DNA of 64,000 bases, taken from NCBI GenBank assembly GCA_928212115.1, contig CAKMRJ010005634.1, forward strand, positions 120,027,186-120,091,185, read 5' to 3'. How positions within the stretch are numbered: the first letter of the stretch is position 1; each line of letters starts with the position of its first letter. The notes beneath the pieces were generated by a model. It was given only the letters and a program-made list of their open reading frames with translations. It was not told where the DNA came from and ran no database searches. Positions 11,029 to 22,676 of this stretch are shown piece by piece. The position numbers were made by a program, and so were the translations under genes. The DNA is from Lactuca virosa (Eukaryota > Streptophyta > Magnoliopsida > Asterales > Asteraceae).

Positions 11029-12440
11029 GATTGTTCATAGAGATAAACATAGCTAACTCTTGCAACCAATATTGATGACCATGTGAAAATGGAGATTTTA
11101 AGTATTGGAGTAACCACGCTTAAAGATTACTTCATGAATCATGTCATGAGTAAATTAAGATGCCTATATTTCTTATTCTTCAAATGGAGATGCATGAGGT
11201 TTTGTCCTACAATCTGTTGTATCTTGATTTTTTCCCAATGTTATCAATAAATGGCAGCTATATAGGGTTTGACTAGATATTGCATGAGGAATAGTACTGA
11301 CCTATGTAGTCAAAGTTTATTTGATCCTTCTGCCAGAAATGGAGAAGTCGATATCTTTAGACCCATCGATGATTTGGTGCTGACATCTAAAGTGCTCAGA
11401 CGAGCCATGACTAAAATTGATGTTTCAATTTAGCAGTTAGAATCAGTCGTCACAAATCTATGTCGGGAAACATAATCTTGACTTATGTGACTGGCTATTA
11501 TCCATGTCTCGAATTCATGCACATTTCATGAAGATCAAAGGAATTTTAAGTCAATAGTTTTAGGACTGTTTATAGCATTGTTGTGATGAGTACAATAGTT
11601 GCATTGGACTGCCACTCACTATTGTTTAAAGTAAGTATTGTATCGACCAATTGTTAATTCCTAAAAGCAAGTGGGAGTTGATGGAGAATAGTGCTCATAG
11701 CCATAACAAGCCCTATAATATTACTATAAATAGCAGTGTCCTTTTGGGTTAAACGCAATAACAAAATAAAGCAGAACTGAAAAGATATTTATTTGAGGGA
11801 CTTGTTTTGTTAATTAATTAATAGTGTAATTAATTAACAATAAATAAATGAATCCTCCCTAATAAATGAAAATAATTTTTGACAATTGTACTCTTCTAAT
11901 GCATTATGCCACATGGCTTTTTCTTATTATTTTCATTTTATTTTTTCTCCACAAGTCATTTTATGGTTTTTCCATTTTATTAAATTCTACCTAATATTTA
12001 AATGTAATAATAAATGCATATTAAATTCATTAATGGACTTTCCTTCTAATTTTAAAATTACTAAATTAAAACCTCATTAGTTTCCTTTATTTATTTATCC
12101 AAATTATTTGTTTAAATTTAAAAGAGAAAAATCACTTTAATTTTAATAATTCAATATTTTTCTATTTTTTTATAAATTTAAATTTCAAATGTTTAGAATT
12201 TCATATTTAATTAATAAACTCATGTAATACATAGGTCTCACACCTAGTATGAAATATTTCATAATGATTTGAATACCATAGATAATTATTATTATATTTG
12301 GTAATTATCTTCAGGGTTTCAAATCACCTCCCTATAAATAAAGGGCTCCAAATTTGGTTTTGATATATGAGAAAAATACCTTTCTACGAATAAAGTTCGA
12401 AACCCTTCATAAAACCCTAGAAAAATGGAAGTCTTGATAC
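11029..12440 (+). mobile_element. Decayed Copia 3' end and probable LTR
   Basis: At about 11665-11682 there is a purine-rich AAAGCAAGTGGGAGTTGA, like the polypurine tract before a Copia 3' LTR. The following ~750 bases share the layout of the LTR of element I: GTCCTTTTGGGTT near the start, an AT-rich middle, and a CCCTATAAATAAAGGGC TATA box at about 12330. The stretch before it (11029-11665) has no open frame and may be the former 3' untranslated region. Ends and target duplications are not clear. Confidence 0.4.
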
Positions 12441-13205
12441 CACGACGTGACCTTATATGGCACGACGTGGTGATGATCAGATTCATCATTTTGGATTAGT
12501 TTTGTGTTGGTTCTTAGTGGTACTTTTCTGCTTGTTTTTGCTTCTTGGGTGCGATTACAAGAGAGGAACTCTACGTTGGGTTCTCAAGTCTGATCAACTA
12601 CGTGACTCGTCAAAAGAAGAAACCTACAAAGAAGTCAAAACTATGTTTATGTTCTATTGAGTTCTAATAAGTTGCATAGATTAGTTGAGTTTAGATTCAT
12701 ATGTTTCGAGTGTCAGATTAAACTGTTTGTTGTTTCCGTTGTCGTTTTGTTTGTTCTAATAAGGCTCAGAACCCATCATTTTGTTCAAATCATAATGATT
12801 ATAAGATTGTGCGGGCATGGAGATGTTTTTTGCCGCCGGTATTATGATGTAGCTATGTTTTCCGGCGGCAAACACCACACCTGGATCCATATTATTGTGG
12901 ACGACACATTTGAACGATAAACCTTTGCCGTTTTCTCTCTCTCTATTCTTACAAGTTGAATTGATTGACCTTTTATTTTTATTTTTATTTTGTGGATTTG
13001 ATAGCAAAAAATATATAATATTTTATCAAACGTCATTTAACAACTCACTTTTTCCTTTGTAATTAGATTTTAAAACAATTTTTTTTTCCTTTATCACATG
13101 TTATTATTTTCTAGTTATTTGAGGGTTTTTTTTGTCTTTTTTTGAATTCAAATGATAATATTAAATTATAATTTGGAAGACAAGAACATCATCACATCAT
13201 TTTCA
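12441..13205. other. Unassigned intergenic stretch
   Basis: No recognisable gene or repeat end. Short open frames occur at 12457-12920 but have hydrophobic, low-complexity translations and no family resemblance. A palindromic CACGACGTGACC...GGCACGACGTGG pair occurs at about 12441-12470. Confidence 0.4.
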
Positions 13206-13214
13206 TAGACAAAT

Positions 13215-14212
13215 AGTAAAATCTCCAATAAAGTCTTAATATTTTAGGTCAGTTTACGGTTTAATCCAACATTAAATTTTGTTTACAAAAAAAGACAGAA
13301 TACCGGCTAAAACTTCAGAATAACCATTTGTGGCCGGTTTCGTAGATTTAGCAAGTATTCCTGCTTTTTCGTCAATTCATCAAAATATCGGGACTTTTTC
13401 GTTAATTCGGCTAAAACTTCGGAATAACCTTTTTATCAATATATTTAAAATGGTTTTTTTTTTCAAATAGTATATTTTCATTTCTTTTTATACAACATTA
13501 TATATTCAGTTTTAAAGTCACGAAATTTGGAAAAAGTATCTATACAATGCAAAAAACTAACAAACTTCATAAATTTTCTGAAAAGCTTTACTGGAAAATA
13601 AAATGCTCCTTGATTGTAGATGAAATTCATACAAAATTATTGTATATTTTCTTTTGATTTCAACATTGGTCTAAGTACTGAGATAACTACAAAACATATG
13701 TAATAATATTAATCGGGTATACTTAAATCTATAGGATAACCTTTCTCATTAATGAACTCCTCTATTCTTCTTCATTCTATTGGTTGTTTAAAACTTTAAT
13801 CCATCTGCCCTATTTCTCCCTCTATTTCTTTCTATCTATTGTAGAATTGGGAAGGATACAATAAGGGATACATACACACACCCCTTAGATAGATCGTTGT
13901 CTTTCTTTTTTATGTGTGCACACACACATCAAAGTTTTTGATCTAGAACATGTGTGCGTGTGTGAAATGATGGTATCAACGTTCACGTGAATCTTCGTTT
14001 TGTGGTCTAGCGAAGGCAAGACAGATGCTACCAATATGTTGCTACTGTCCTTGGCAAATTAAGGTACAAGTTCAATATGAGCGTGTTGAAGTGCATGATT
14101 CAACAAAAAATGAGTATTAACAAGAAAGGTTATACCATAGATTCAGGTATAATCGATTAGTATTATTACGTATGTTTTATAGTTATCCCAGTACTTAGAC
14201 CAATGTTGAAAT

Positions 14213-14281
<69 letters not shown>

Positions 14282-14709
14282 AATTTAGTATGAATTTCAT
14301 TTTGCAGTCATGGAGCACTCTATCTTTTAGTAAAGTTTTTCAGACAAGTTTATGAAGTTTGTTAGTTTTTTGTATTGTATAGATATTTTTTCTAAATTTT
14401 GTGACTTTAAAACTGAATATATAACGTTGTATAAAAAGAAATGAAAAAAAATACACTCATTGAAAAACAAACCATTTAATATATTGATAAAAGGGTTATT
14501 CCGAAGTTTTAGCCGAATTAACGAAAAAAGTCTCAATGTTTTGACGAATTAATGAAAAAAGCCAGAATACTGGTTAAATCTACGAAACCGACCATGGAAG
14601 GTTATTCCAAAGTTTTAGCCGGTATTCTGACTTTTTTTGTAAACAAAATTTAATTTGGAATTAAACCGTAAACTGGTATAAAATATTATGACTTTATCGA
14701 AAATTTCCC
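13215..14709. mobile_element. Mutator-like inverted-repeat element (non-autonomous)
   Basis: The ends form long terminal inverted repeats: the left arm runs from 13215 to about 13755 and matches the reverse complement of about 14108-14709, over 500 bases with moderate divergence. Flanks carry a perfect 9-bp duplication, TAGACAAAT (13206-13214 and 14710-14718), the size typical of Mutator-like transposons. The ~350-bp centre (13756-14107) has no transposase-like frame, so it would depend on an enzyme made elsewhere. An AT microsatellite sits inside the right arm. It lies about 650 bases upstream of the PP2C start codon. Transcripts would fold into a long hairpin. Confidence 0.85.
14214..14277. 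repeat. (AT)n microsatellite
   Basis: About 64 bases of uninterrupted AT dinucleotide within the right inverted repeat of the Mutator-like element. The left arm has only a short TGTATATTTT there, so the run expanded after the arms were formed. Confidence 0.95.
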
Positions 14710-14718
14710 TAGACAAAT

Positions 14719-15360
14719 ATTGACAAAATGATAAATACTTATGTAACACCTAATTTTGATAGAATATCACCATACCGTTTAGCCTAAAATTCTTGAAATT
14801 CCTACAAAGACTTTGAAATTGCACCATGTAAATATTATTGTTTTGTTACCACAAAAAGTGAAGCGATTTATCCTAAGCATAAAACATGGAGATTCAATCG
14901 ATCTAGGCTAATATCATACCGGAGGGTTACTATTGACAACTTGTGACAACCTTAAGGTAATTTTAGTAAAATTCTCACAGGAGAAACTTCCCGGTCCTAG
15001 AAAATTCAAACAGGTGGTTGGTGTAATGAAAATAAGGGGTTTCTTGTAAAACATTATAAGATAGGGGACCACTACGTACAGTAAATACAAGTTGAGGGGG
15101 CCTAAGATCAAATATCATGATCTTGATAAAACCGCCATAAAGTAAACGACCTTGTATTCCCTTTCGAAGACTTGAGAATTTGTCTCTGACTTTAAACACT
15201 TGCACAGAAAGATTAGATATAGAGATCTGTGTGAAATCGTTCATAGTGATTGCTGTACGCCAACCCTTTTTGACAAAGTAAAACAGTTGATCGATTCTAA
15301 AGATATAAAACCGCGGGAAAGAATTCCGTTTTGATTTCATGTTTTAGAGAGAAATTAGCG
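14719..15360 (+). promoter_or_regulatory. PP2C upstream region and probable 5' UTR
   Basis: The 640 bases between the Mutator-like element and the PP2C start codon should hold the promoter and 5' leader. No definite TATA box was fixed by eye. On the opposite strand an open frame of 121 codons (14975-15340) overlaps this region; its first ~80 residues look protein-like (see findings), but no gene is claimed. Confidence 0.45.
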
Positions 15361-18300
15361 ATGGAGAAGAGATATCCCGTTGCAACTGGTGGAATCCTCC
15401 ACAAAATCAAGGTGAATTTCGTGTTTGTGAAATCGTAGTAATGAATAGTTTTTTTTTTTTTATTTGTCATCGAACAATTTAATCTCATCATTTTTACTCG
15501 TTTTGTTTGAATTTTTGGTGTTCCGATCGCTAAAATTTGTGCATAAACGGTTATGATCTTCGAGTTTGGTTTGCTATTCATGTGTATAGTTTGATTAAAC
15601 GAACTGTAAATTCATGATTTGCTTCCAATGAACACGTATACTTGTTTGTAAGAGTGGTTGCAACGGTTTCACCCGTAATTCATTATCCCTTTGGTTATCG
15701 AAAAAATCTGATCTATAGGATAAGATAATTTTCTTATTAGTCTTTTCGATTTGAATATTTTAATCTACTACTTACTGAATTCAATTCGAACATATCATTT
15801 TTAACGATAAGAACTTTAATGCTTTTGCAGTTAAAAAGTTCAAAAATTGACGTCTAAAACTCGAAAACGACTTTTATCGCAGGGCAGAAAATATATTTTT
15901 ATTGTTTCTGGAATGAATGCAGATGAACATACAAAATCATTTACCATATGAATTTTATTGAAATCGAACTCGATCAAAGGCATTTTCGTTTACTCCATTT
16001 CAAGGAATCTGTATGAAAATCTAATACAAGTTTATAAGAAAATTAAAGATCTTACAATTTTAGGCTTCACTTGAAACTTGAAATAAATGTTTGATCAATC
16101 AACATGTGTTACAACTTCAGAATTGGGATTTTGTACCCTTTTGTTATCTTATACTTGTACATATATGAATAGACATTCTGATTTAAAGTTTTGTCTTTTC
16201 CCTTTATTAATGATTCCTTTTATGATGGAATGACAGAAAGCTGCTTGCCTTGATGCATCATCATCTGACACTGGAAAAGGAAAAAGTAAGTCATCTGATA
16301 ATCAAGTGTCTCATGGATTCCACTTGGTTGAAGGGCAATCTGGTCATGACATGGAAGATTACCACGTGGCAGAATACAGAAACATAAAGGGTCATGTTCT
16401 TGGACTATTTGCCATTTTTGATGGCCATTTGGGTGATCGTGTGCCAAGTTATTTGAAAGATAATCTTTTTAACAACATTCTTAATGAGGTAAGTTTCATT
16501 TTACATTTCTCCCTTTTATTGTTTCATTCTTATAACACAACAAAATGTTGTGTTAATCTTTATGAATTTCATGAAATGGAATTATGTGTGAGTAATATTT
16601 AAATTAGGGAAAAAAGTAACTTAGCAAACCAAGGAATAAATAAAGTACATGATATAGGAAACATAAGGTTGCTTAGGTTATACTTAGCTATGTGATTGTT
16701 TATCTTTTCAATATCAAAATTCTAGATCCCAAAGCTTCTATTGTCCTATGGAAAGAGAAGATGTTTAATGTTAAAAATTAAAATAAGCAAAAGTCTGAAT
16801 ATTTTAAGTGAATTTAGATATGGTGATATTTTCCATAACTATGCACAAGCAAGTTGTTATGTATTAATCTATATATGAAGAAATTCCTTTTCAATGGTAT
16901 TAGTATTGGTAGCAATTAAAGGTGGCAAGTTTAATACATTTACTTATGAATAATTTTATTTGGATTATACTTTAAATTATAACGGGTCCAATGAGCAAAA
17001 TAAAAAATTGCTAAAATGAAACGGGTTGAATGTTATCCAAAATATATTTTTAATGCATATAACCTGTTGTATAGCTTTCTTCAAGTAGTTAAATTATTAT
17101 TACTACCATAATATAGATGTTTTGATCATATTTAATATATTGATTATTTACAAAAAGAAAATATACAAAAAGATACTTTCACCTCAAAGTGAAAGCTTTT
17201 GTCATATAGGCTAAAAATGGCTATAAAAGAATTTGTTTTGCTTTTTTTTTTTTAGATTTTTTAAAGTCAATCCTCATAATTTATTGGACCCGGATGGAAA
17301 TTTGGAATTGGTCTACTCCCTCCCCTTGAAGATTTTTTATTTAGTCAATGGCCAAATTTGACTATGAAATTTTCCAAAATCAGTCAGAAAGAATTGCCAC
17401 GTGGACCATACTCTAGTGGCAATTAGACGAAGAAAAAAAATTACAAGCCTTCAAAAAAATTTAAAAGCCCTCAAAAATTGGTAGAATTTAAGATAAATCG
17501 ATCATGATCCTTGGATCAAATTTATAGAGGCTAATCAATATGCAATTTAGAAAAAAAAAAAAAAAAAAAAAAAAAACTTATTAACTTTTGTATTCTCTTA
17601 AACATTCTCTAGCCAAGTTTTTGGAAAGATCCCATGAAGGCAATAAAAGATGCATATCGTTCTACCGACCAATTTATCCTTGAGAATGCCGGGCAGTTAG
17701 GTCCGGGCGGGTCAACTGCGGTCACCGCAATTGTTATTGACGGTAAAGATTTGTGGGTGGCAAATATAGGCGATTCTAGGGCGGTCTTGTGTGAGAGAGG
17801 TTCCGCCAATCAGCTTACTGTGGACCATGAACCGCACATAGAAAGAAAAAGGATTGAGAAACAGGGTGGATTTGTCACTATTCTTCCAGGTAAATATTGT
17901 CCTGTTTTTTAAAAAACAGATAATGTCATAACTGAGTAACGAACTATTATTTTAGGTAAGTAACTGAAAACATTTTTTTCACAAAATGTCATTGTTTCAT
18001 GGTATATTGTAGGGTTAATCCCATAAAAAAAACTTATATTTTGTGTTTTTTTTTCGAATTAAACCTCAAACTTATTTTTTGTCCGAAAAAGACCTTGTAT
18101 ATTTTCGTATTTTCCGATTGGGCCCTTTTAGTCATTTTTTTCTAAAATTGGAAAATGTGAGGGTTTTTTCGAGAAAATTTGAAAAGTTGAGGGTTTATTT
18201 GGAAACATTTAGAAGGTTGATGGTTTTTTAGAAAAAAATACAAAGTTGAGGGATTTTTCGTAAAAAGTAAAAAAAATACAAGTTCTTTTTAAAGGAAAAA

Positions 18301-19230
18301 ATAAATTTGAGGTTTAATCCGGAAAAAAAAACAAAAAAAACAAAAAAAACAAAAAAAAAAAAAAATAAGGTCTTTTACGATATTAACTCTATTTTGTAAA
18401 CAAAATAGTTGGTTATATCTGATAGTATATTTTTAAAAAAACTATGGTGTTCTATAAAAAAAAAATTTAGGACTAGACTGGCGATCTAGTTCTTTCTCTC
18501 ATTTTTCTTTCAGTATTTTCAGGCTCAACAGTCCAGTTTTGTACTTTTTCGATCCGGATCAATTTTTGTTTGTCAAAAAATAAAATATTTTAATTATTTT
18601 CCGTAAAACATTTTCTATAATCATTCTCGAGACAAAGTGGTATTGCTATCGGCCACATAAATTTGTTGTTACTATTTTCTTTAAGGTGATGTTCCTCGAG
18701 TGAATGGCCAGTTGGCGGTTGCTCGTGCTTTTGGGGACCAAAGCCTAAAAGCACATCTAAGTTCAGAACCCGACGTACGACATGTACCCATCGACCCCAC
18801 CATAGAGCTTGTGATATTGGCAAGTGATGGCTTATGGAAGGTCCGTTATATTCACTCACTTTTAATTTTATATTATCTGGTTTCGGGGTTGTATACTTTT
18901 AGACTGAACAAGGGTTCGAGTCTCAACAGCTACAATGTCAGAGTTTAAGTTTATCCCAACTACTTGAGACAGGGCAATGTAGGTCCACACAGTGTTGCTG
19001 GAAAAATAACCTTTTTGTTTTTCTCAAATATCAATGAAAGTACGTTGCTATTTCTACTAATTAACCATTGACATAAGTTTTTATTGGTATAGGTGATGAG
19101 CAACCATGAGGCCATTGAGATGGTGAAATCCATCAAAGATCCCTTAGCAGCCGCCAAGCGTTTGACCTCAGAGGCATTAGCAAGAAAAAGCAAAGATGAT
19201 ATTTCAAGCATCGTTATTCGATTCGGTTGA
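15361..19230 (+). CDS. PP2C: Protein phosphatase 2C (PP2C), five exons
   Basis: Mn/Mg-dependent Ser/Thr phosphatase of the plant PPM family, 290 codons. Exons inferred from GT-AG sites and frame: 15361-15411, 16237-16488, 17613-17889, 18686-18840, 19093-19230 (TGA). All joins keep the frame; exon 3 to 4 splits a Gly codon. Motifs with approximate residues: GHDMEDY (54-60), the metal-binding IFDGHLG (77-83), GPGGSTAVTA (131-140), NIGDSRAVL (152-160), VARAFGDQSLK (205-215), LASDGLWK (238-245) and the C-terminal DDISSIVIRF (280-289). Catalytic Asp residues are present and no lesion was seen, so it is probably functional. No signal peptide or membrane segment; cytosolic or nuclear action is likely. 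The short N-terminus and GHxMEDY style resemble the small stress- and immunity-related clade including Arabidopsis PIA1 and PAPP2C; the clade is an inference from memory. Confidence 0.95.
17551..17577 (+). repeat. Poly(A) run in PP2C intron 2
   Basis: A run of about 27 A residues lies roughly 35 bases before the acceptor of exon 3. It is low-complexity sequence; length may vary between assemblies. Confidence 0.9.
18012..18389. mobile_element. Small inverted-repeat MITE in PP2C intron 3
   Basis: The ends read GGGTTAATCCCATAAAA and, reverse-complemented, GAGTTAATATCGTAAAA. Inner arms also pair: AATTAAACCTCAAACTTATT on the left with AATAAATTTGAGGTTTAAT on the right. Flanks carry a 9-bp near-duplication, TATATTGTA (18003-18011) and TATTTTGTA (18390-18398), suggesting a Mutator-like MITE. 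It is wholly intronic and leaves the splice sites untouched. Confidence 0.75.
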
Positions 19231-20242
19231 TAACACCCATTAACATCTTCTATTATTCGCATATTCGGTAATATCTTCCTTTACTTAGAATAAATATGTC
19301 GTATATAATAGGCGATGATTTAGTATTTTATTTTATTTTTTCGTTTTTTCGGATTGTATATTTTATACATAAATAAGAATTGTAGCAGACCATGATGTAT
19401 AGTGTGTTAGGTTTAATATGTTTGTTTTAAAGTGTGCTTAATTTGTCTTCATGTCTTTTACAAATTAATAATGCATCATCAGATTTGGTTGGACATTTTT
19501 AATGGTAAAATAATTAAAGAAAATATAATGAGGAAATTGAATGTGTGTAGCTGGCATAGTGAATGCAGAAAGTAGAGTAGTGAGTGTAGTGTGTATAATT
19601 TGAAGAACAGATGCATGTGATGAAGCACATGACTTGTTATAAAACGGTGGGCAGGTATGTATGGGAGCACTACAATTATTCATCTTTTATTTTCACGTGT
19701 ATTCTACCGTTGCAAATTATCATTTATTATTTACATCAACCCATAATTAAATATAAATGGACGTACTTGAAGATTATAAAATATTAATTATTAATATTTA
19801 AATATTGTTTTTTGAACAGATGCATTGTATCATTAAATATATATGTATGGGTATCTAATCTATCTAGTCGGGTTCATTTCTCTAAAAGATTTGTAAAGGT
19901 GACATTGCACCATCACAGAAGCAATGAGATGGAAAACAGAAGTTTATTACATTCATAATACATAGGTGTATACATAAATAATAATGAATAAGAATAAGCT
20001 AGGAATTCCTAATTTGGAAGCTGAAATTGTACATGATTATGATTATGATTATATCATGAAATGTAAAATACTTAAACAGATTAATAAAGTAGGCAAATCT
20101 TCTTGAAAAGAAGATTAAATCGATCGATCTCAGCCCCCGAATCCCCAAAAAGCTGCAGATTTAATCCATAATTCTCTATGTTCTTATTTTCCTTGATTTT
20201 CAAGGAAAATGTATGTATAGATAGATTAGGATATGGGTTTGA
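19231..20242. other. Intergenic: PP2C 3' UTR and LRX 3' flank
   Basis: The PP2C and LRX genes converge here. The first ~200 bases should be PP2C 3' UTR (an AATAAA-like signal at about 19289). The last ~160 bases before 20243 should be LRX 3' UTR on the minus strand. The middle is AT-rich with no recognised repeat or gene; short minus-strand frames at 19465-19683 look random. Confidence 0.5.
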
Positions 20243-22676
20243 TTAGTAGTACGGAATTACTGGTGGTGGTGGGGAGGCGTAGGATACACCGATCACTGGC
20301 GGAAGAGGGGTGTTGTCCGGTGGGGGTTGTGGGTGTGTGGATTTATGGGGTGGTGAGGGTGGTTGGGTTTGATGTGGAGGTGGTGGGGAATGATGATAGG
20401 TGGTGGGTGGCGGTGGAGATTGATGTTGTGGTGATGGTGGTGGGTGGTGCCATTGTTGTGGTGGCGGTGGAGGTGGTGGTGTTGGTAGAATGCATCCAGA
20501 TGATGGTGGTGGTGGAGGAAGTGAATGGGATGATGGAGGTGGAGGCGAGGTGCTGACATGGCCGGGTGGAGAATTGTCCGGTGATGGAGCTGGAACATGT
20601 TGGGGTGGAGGTGGTGAGGTTTGGCTTCCATGTGGCGGTGATTGGTGGCTACCATGTGGCGGCGACTGGTGGCTACCGTGTGGTGGAGATGGAGTGCTTC
20701 CCTGTGGTGGAGATCCATGGCTTCCATGTGGCGGTGATGGTACAGGTTGACCTGCTGGTGGAGATCCGTGGCTTCCATGTGGCGGTGAATGGTGGCTTCC
20801 ATGTGGCGGTGATCCGTGGCTTCCTTGTGGCGGTGATCCTTGGCCTCCATGTGGCGGTGATGGTACAGGTTGACCTGCTGGTGGAGATCCGTGGCTTCCA
20901 TGCGGCGGTGACCCGTGGCTTCCATGTGGCGGAGATCCTTGGCCTCCGTGTGGTGGTGATGGTACAGGTTGACCCGTTGGTGGCGATTGATGGCTACCAT
21001 GTGGCGGCGATTGGTGGCTTCCATGTGGTGGAGATCCCTGACTTCCGTGTGGCGGTGATGGTACAGGTTGACCCGGCGATTGGTGGCTTCCATGTGGTGG
21101 CGATTGGTGGCTTCCTTGAGGTGGAGAAGGTGTGCTTCCCTGTGGTGGAGAAGGTATGCTTCCCTGAGGTGGGGATCCCTGACTTCCATGTGGCGGTGAT
21201 GGAACAGGTTGTCCAGTTGGTGGTGTGATCTGGGACACTGGTGGTGGTGGTGGATAATGAATTGATGGAGTAGTTCCCTCTCTAGGCGGTGGTGGAGGGT
21301 GTAACTTTGTATTTGGTGAACTCTCAGAAGTAGGCGGTGGTGGTGATGGCTGAACAGATGGTGGATGCGGTGTAGGCATGGGAGAAGGGGGTTGAGATGG
21401 TGTCGGAGTCGTTGGTGTCGTCGGAGTAGGAACTGACGACGGAGTAGGGGCCGATGGTGACGTCGGAGTAGGAGCTGACGGTGTAGTGGGAACGGAAGGT
21501 GACGTGGGAGAAGGATTTGAAGGTGAAGTCGGAGTAGGAGAAGATGACGGCGCCGGCGATGAAAAACCACCACATTGTAGCTTCCTACAATCAACAGGAC
21601 GAGCATCTCCAGAGGAACACTCCCTCACTGATCGCTGGTTCGTCTTTCCAATAATACAATTCTTCCCGTCATCAAACACCTTACCACCACCACCTCCGGC
21701 AGCAGAGCACGACGGCGCTTCACCAGTGAAGTAGTTAAAAGAGTAAGTAAAGTTCTGCAACCTAGGCAACCTACAAATACTATCAGGCACCACTCCAGTC
21801 AGCCGGTTATGCGCCACATTCAGCTGCTCCACGCTTCTCATTCCGCCAATCGCCGCCGGCAACGGCCCTTGGAGATTGTTAAAGCTGACGTCAAAAACAG
21901 TCACCTGCTTCAACATTCCGATTTGCACCGGCAAACACCCAGTTAGATTATCATTCATGAGAATAATCTCGTTCAACGTTTTCTCCATTTGACCAATACT
22001 CGCCGGAATACAACCACCGAGATTATTGTTCGCTAAAACAAGAACAGACACCGGCGAGTTACCCAAGTTCGGCGGAATACCGAACTGAAACCTGTTATCA
22101 TTCAAAAAAAACCGCATCAAGATCCTTATCAAACAGCTTCGTAGGTACAGACCCTTCAAACTCGTTGAACCGGAGATCCAAATACTTCAACGCCGGCAAA
22201 GACAAGACCACCGTCGGGAAAACTCCGACGAAGCGGTTGTTACTTAAATCGAGCTCGTGTAGTAATGTAAGGTTCTTGAAAGTCGTCGGAACAGTGCCAC
22301 AGAAACGGTTTGAGTTGATGTGGAAAAGGGCTAGGTCAGTGAGTAAGCCGAGCTCCGGTGGGAGATAACCGGCGATATCAGCATGGTTGAGGTCTATGCC
22401 GGCGACGACACGGATAGAGGGGTTGGGTAGGGAGGGGGCGCAGTAGACACCGCCGTAGGAACAGATGTTTGAGCCTTTCCAGTTGGTGGTGAAGTTGAAG
22501 GGGTCGGAAAAGATGGCGGATTTCCATGCTTGGAGAGCAATGTAGGCTTGCCGGAGCCTTGGGTTCTCGAAAACAAGACTGTTTACGTCGTCGTTTTCGG
22601 CGGCGGAGCAGATCTGGAGGGTGGCGGTGGAAATGAGCAAGAGGAGGAGGAGGGAGCGTAAGCGCGGTGGAGGCAT
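20243..22676 (-). pseudogene. LRX: Leucine-rich repeat extensin (LRX), single-base frameshift
   Basis: LRX proteins are secreted chimeras: the LRR part binds RALF peptides and the extensin part anchors in the cell wall. A start at 22676 gives a signal peptide (MPPPRLRSLLLLLLISTATL), the LRX N-terminal region with WKGSNICSYGGVYC, then about 8-10 LRRs (LHELDLSNNRFVGVFP; LNVAHNRLTGVVP). The Cys-rich hinge (DDGKNCIIGKTNQRS, DCRKLQCGGF) and a Pro-rich extensin domain follow, ending in VIGVSYASPPPPVIPYY, a vegetative-LRX hallmark. It appears to be a single exon, as is common in LRX genes. At 22104-22111 eight A's (T's in the coding sense) shift the frame at about codon 189; seven would restore a reading frame of about 810 codons, family-like length. 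Everything else is intact, so an assembly error or a recent allele is as likely as true loss. Confidence 0.93.
20600..21220 (-). repeat. Tandem SPPxGSxx coding repeat in LRX extensin domain
   Basis: About 24 imperfect 24-base units encode the octapeptide SPPHGSHQ and variants (SPPQGSTP, SPPHGGQG). At five places the array is punctuated by GQPVP, giving a higher-order period of several units. The usual extensin Ser-Pro4 blocks are scarce inside it and appear only at its ends. Confidence 0.92.

Noticed and set aside
12457..13036. Small ORFs on both strands at 12457-13036
   Set aside because: Short, mutually overlapping, low-complexity and without recognised domains.
16220..16447. Minus-strand frame over PP2C exon 2
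   Set aside because: Antisense shadow of a well supported exon.
18590..19262. Minus-strand frames over PP2C exons 4 and 5
   Set aside because: Antisense shadows; the sense exons carry all PP2C motifs.
20293..21606. Long frames on both strands inside the LRX extensin repeat
   Set aside because: They are shadows of the tandem repeat: out-of-frame translations rich in His/Leu/Arg or Gly/Val with no start context or family match.
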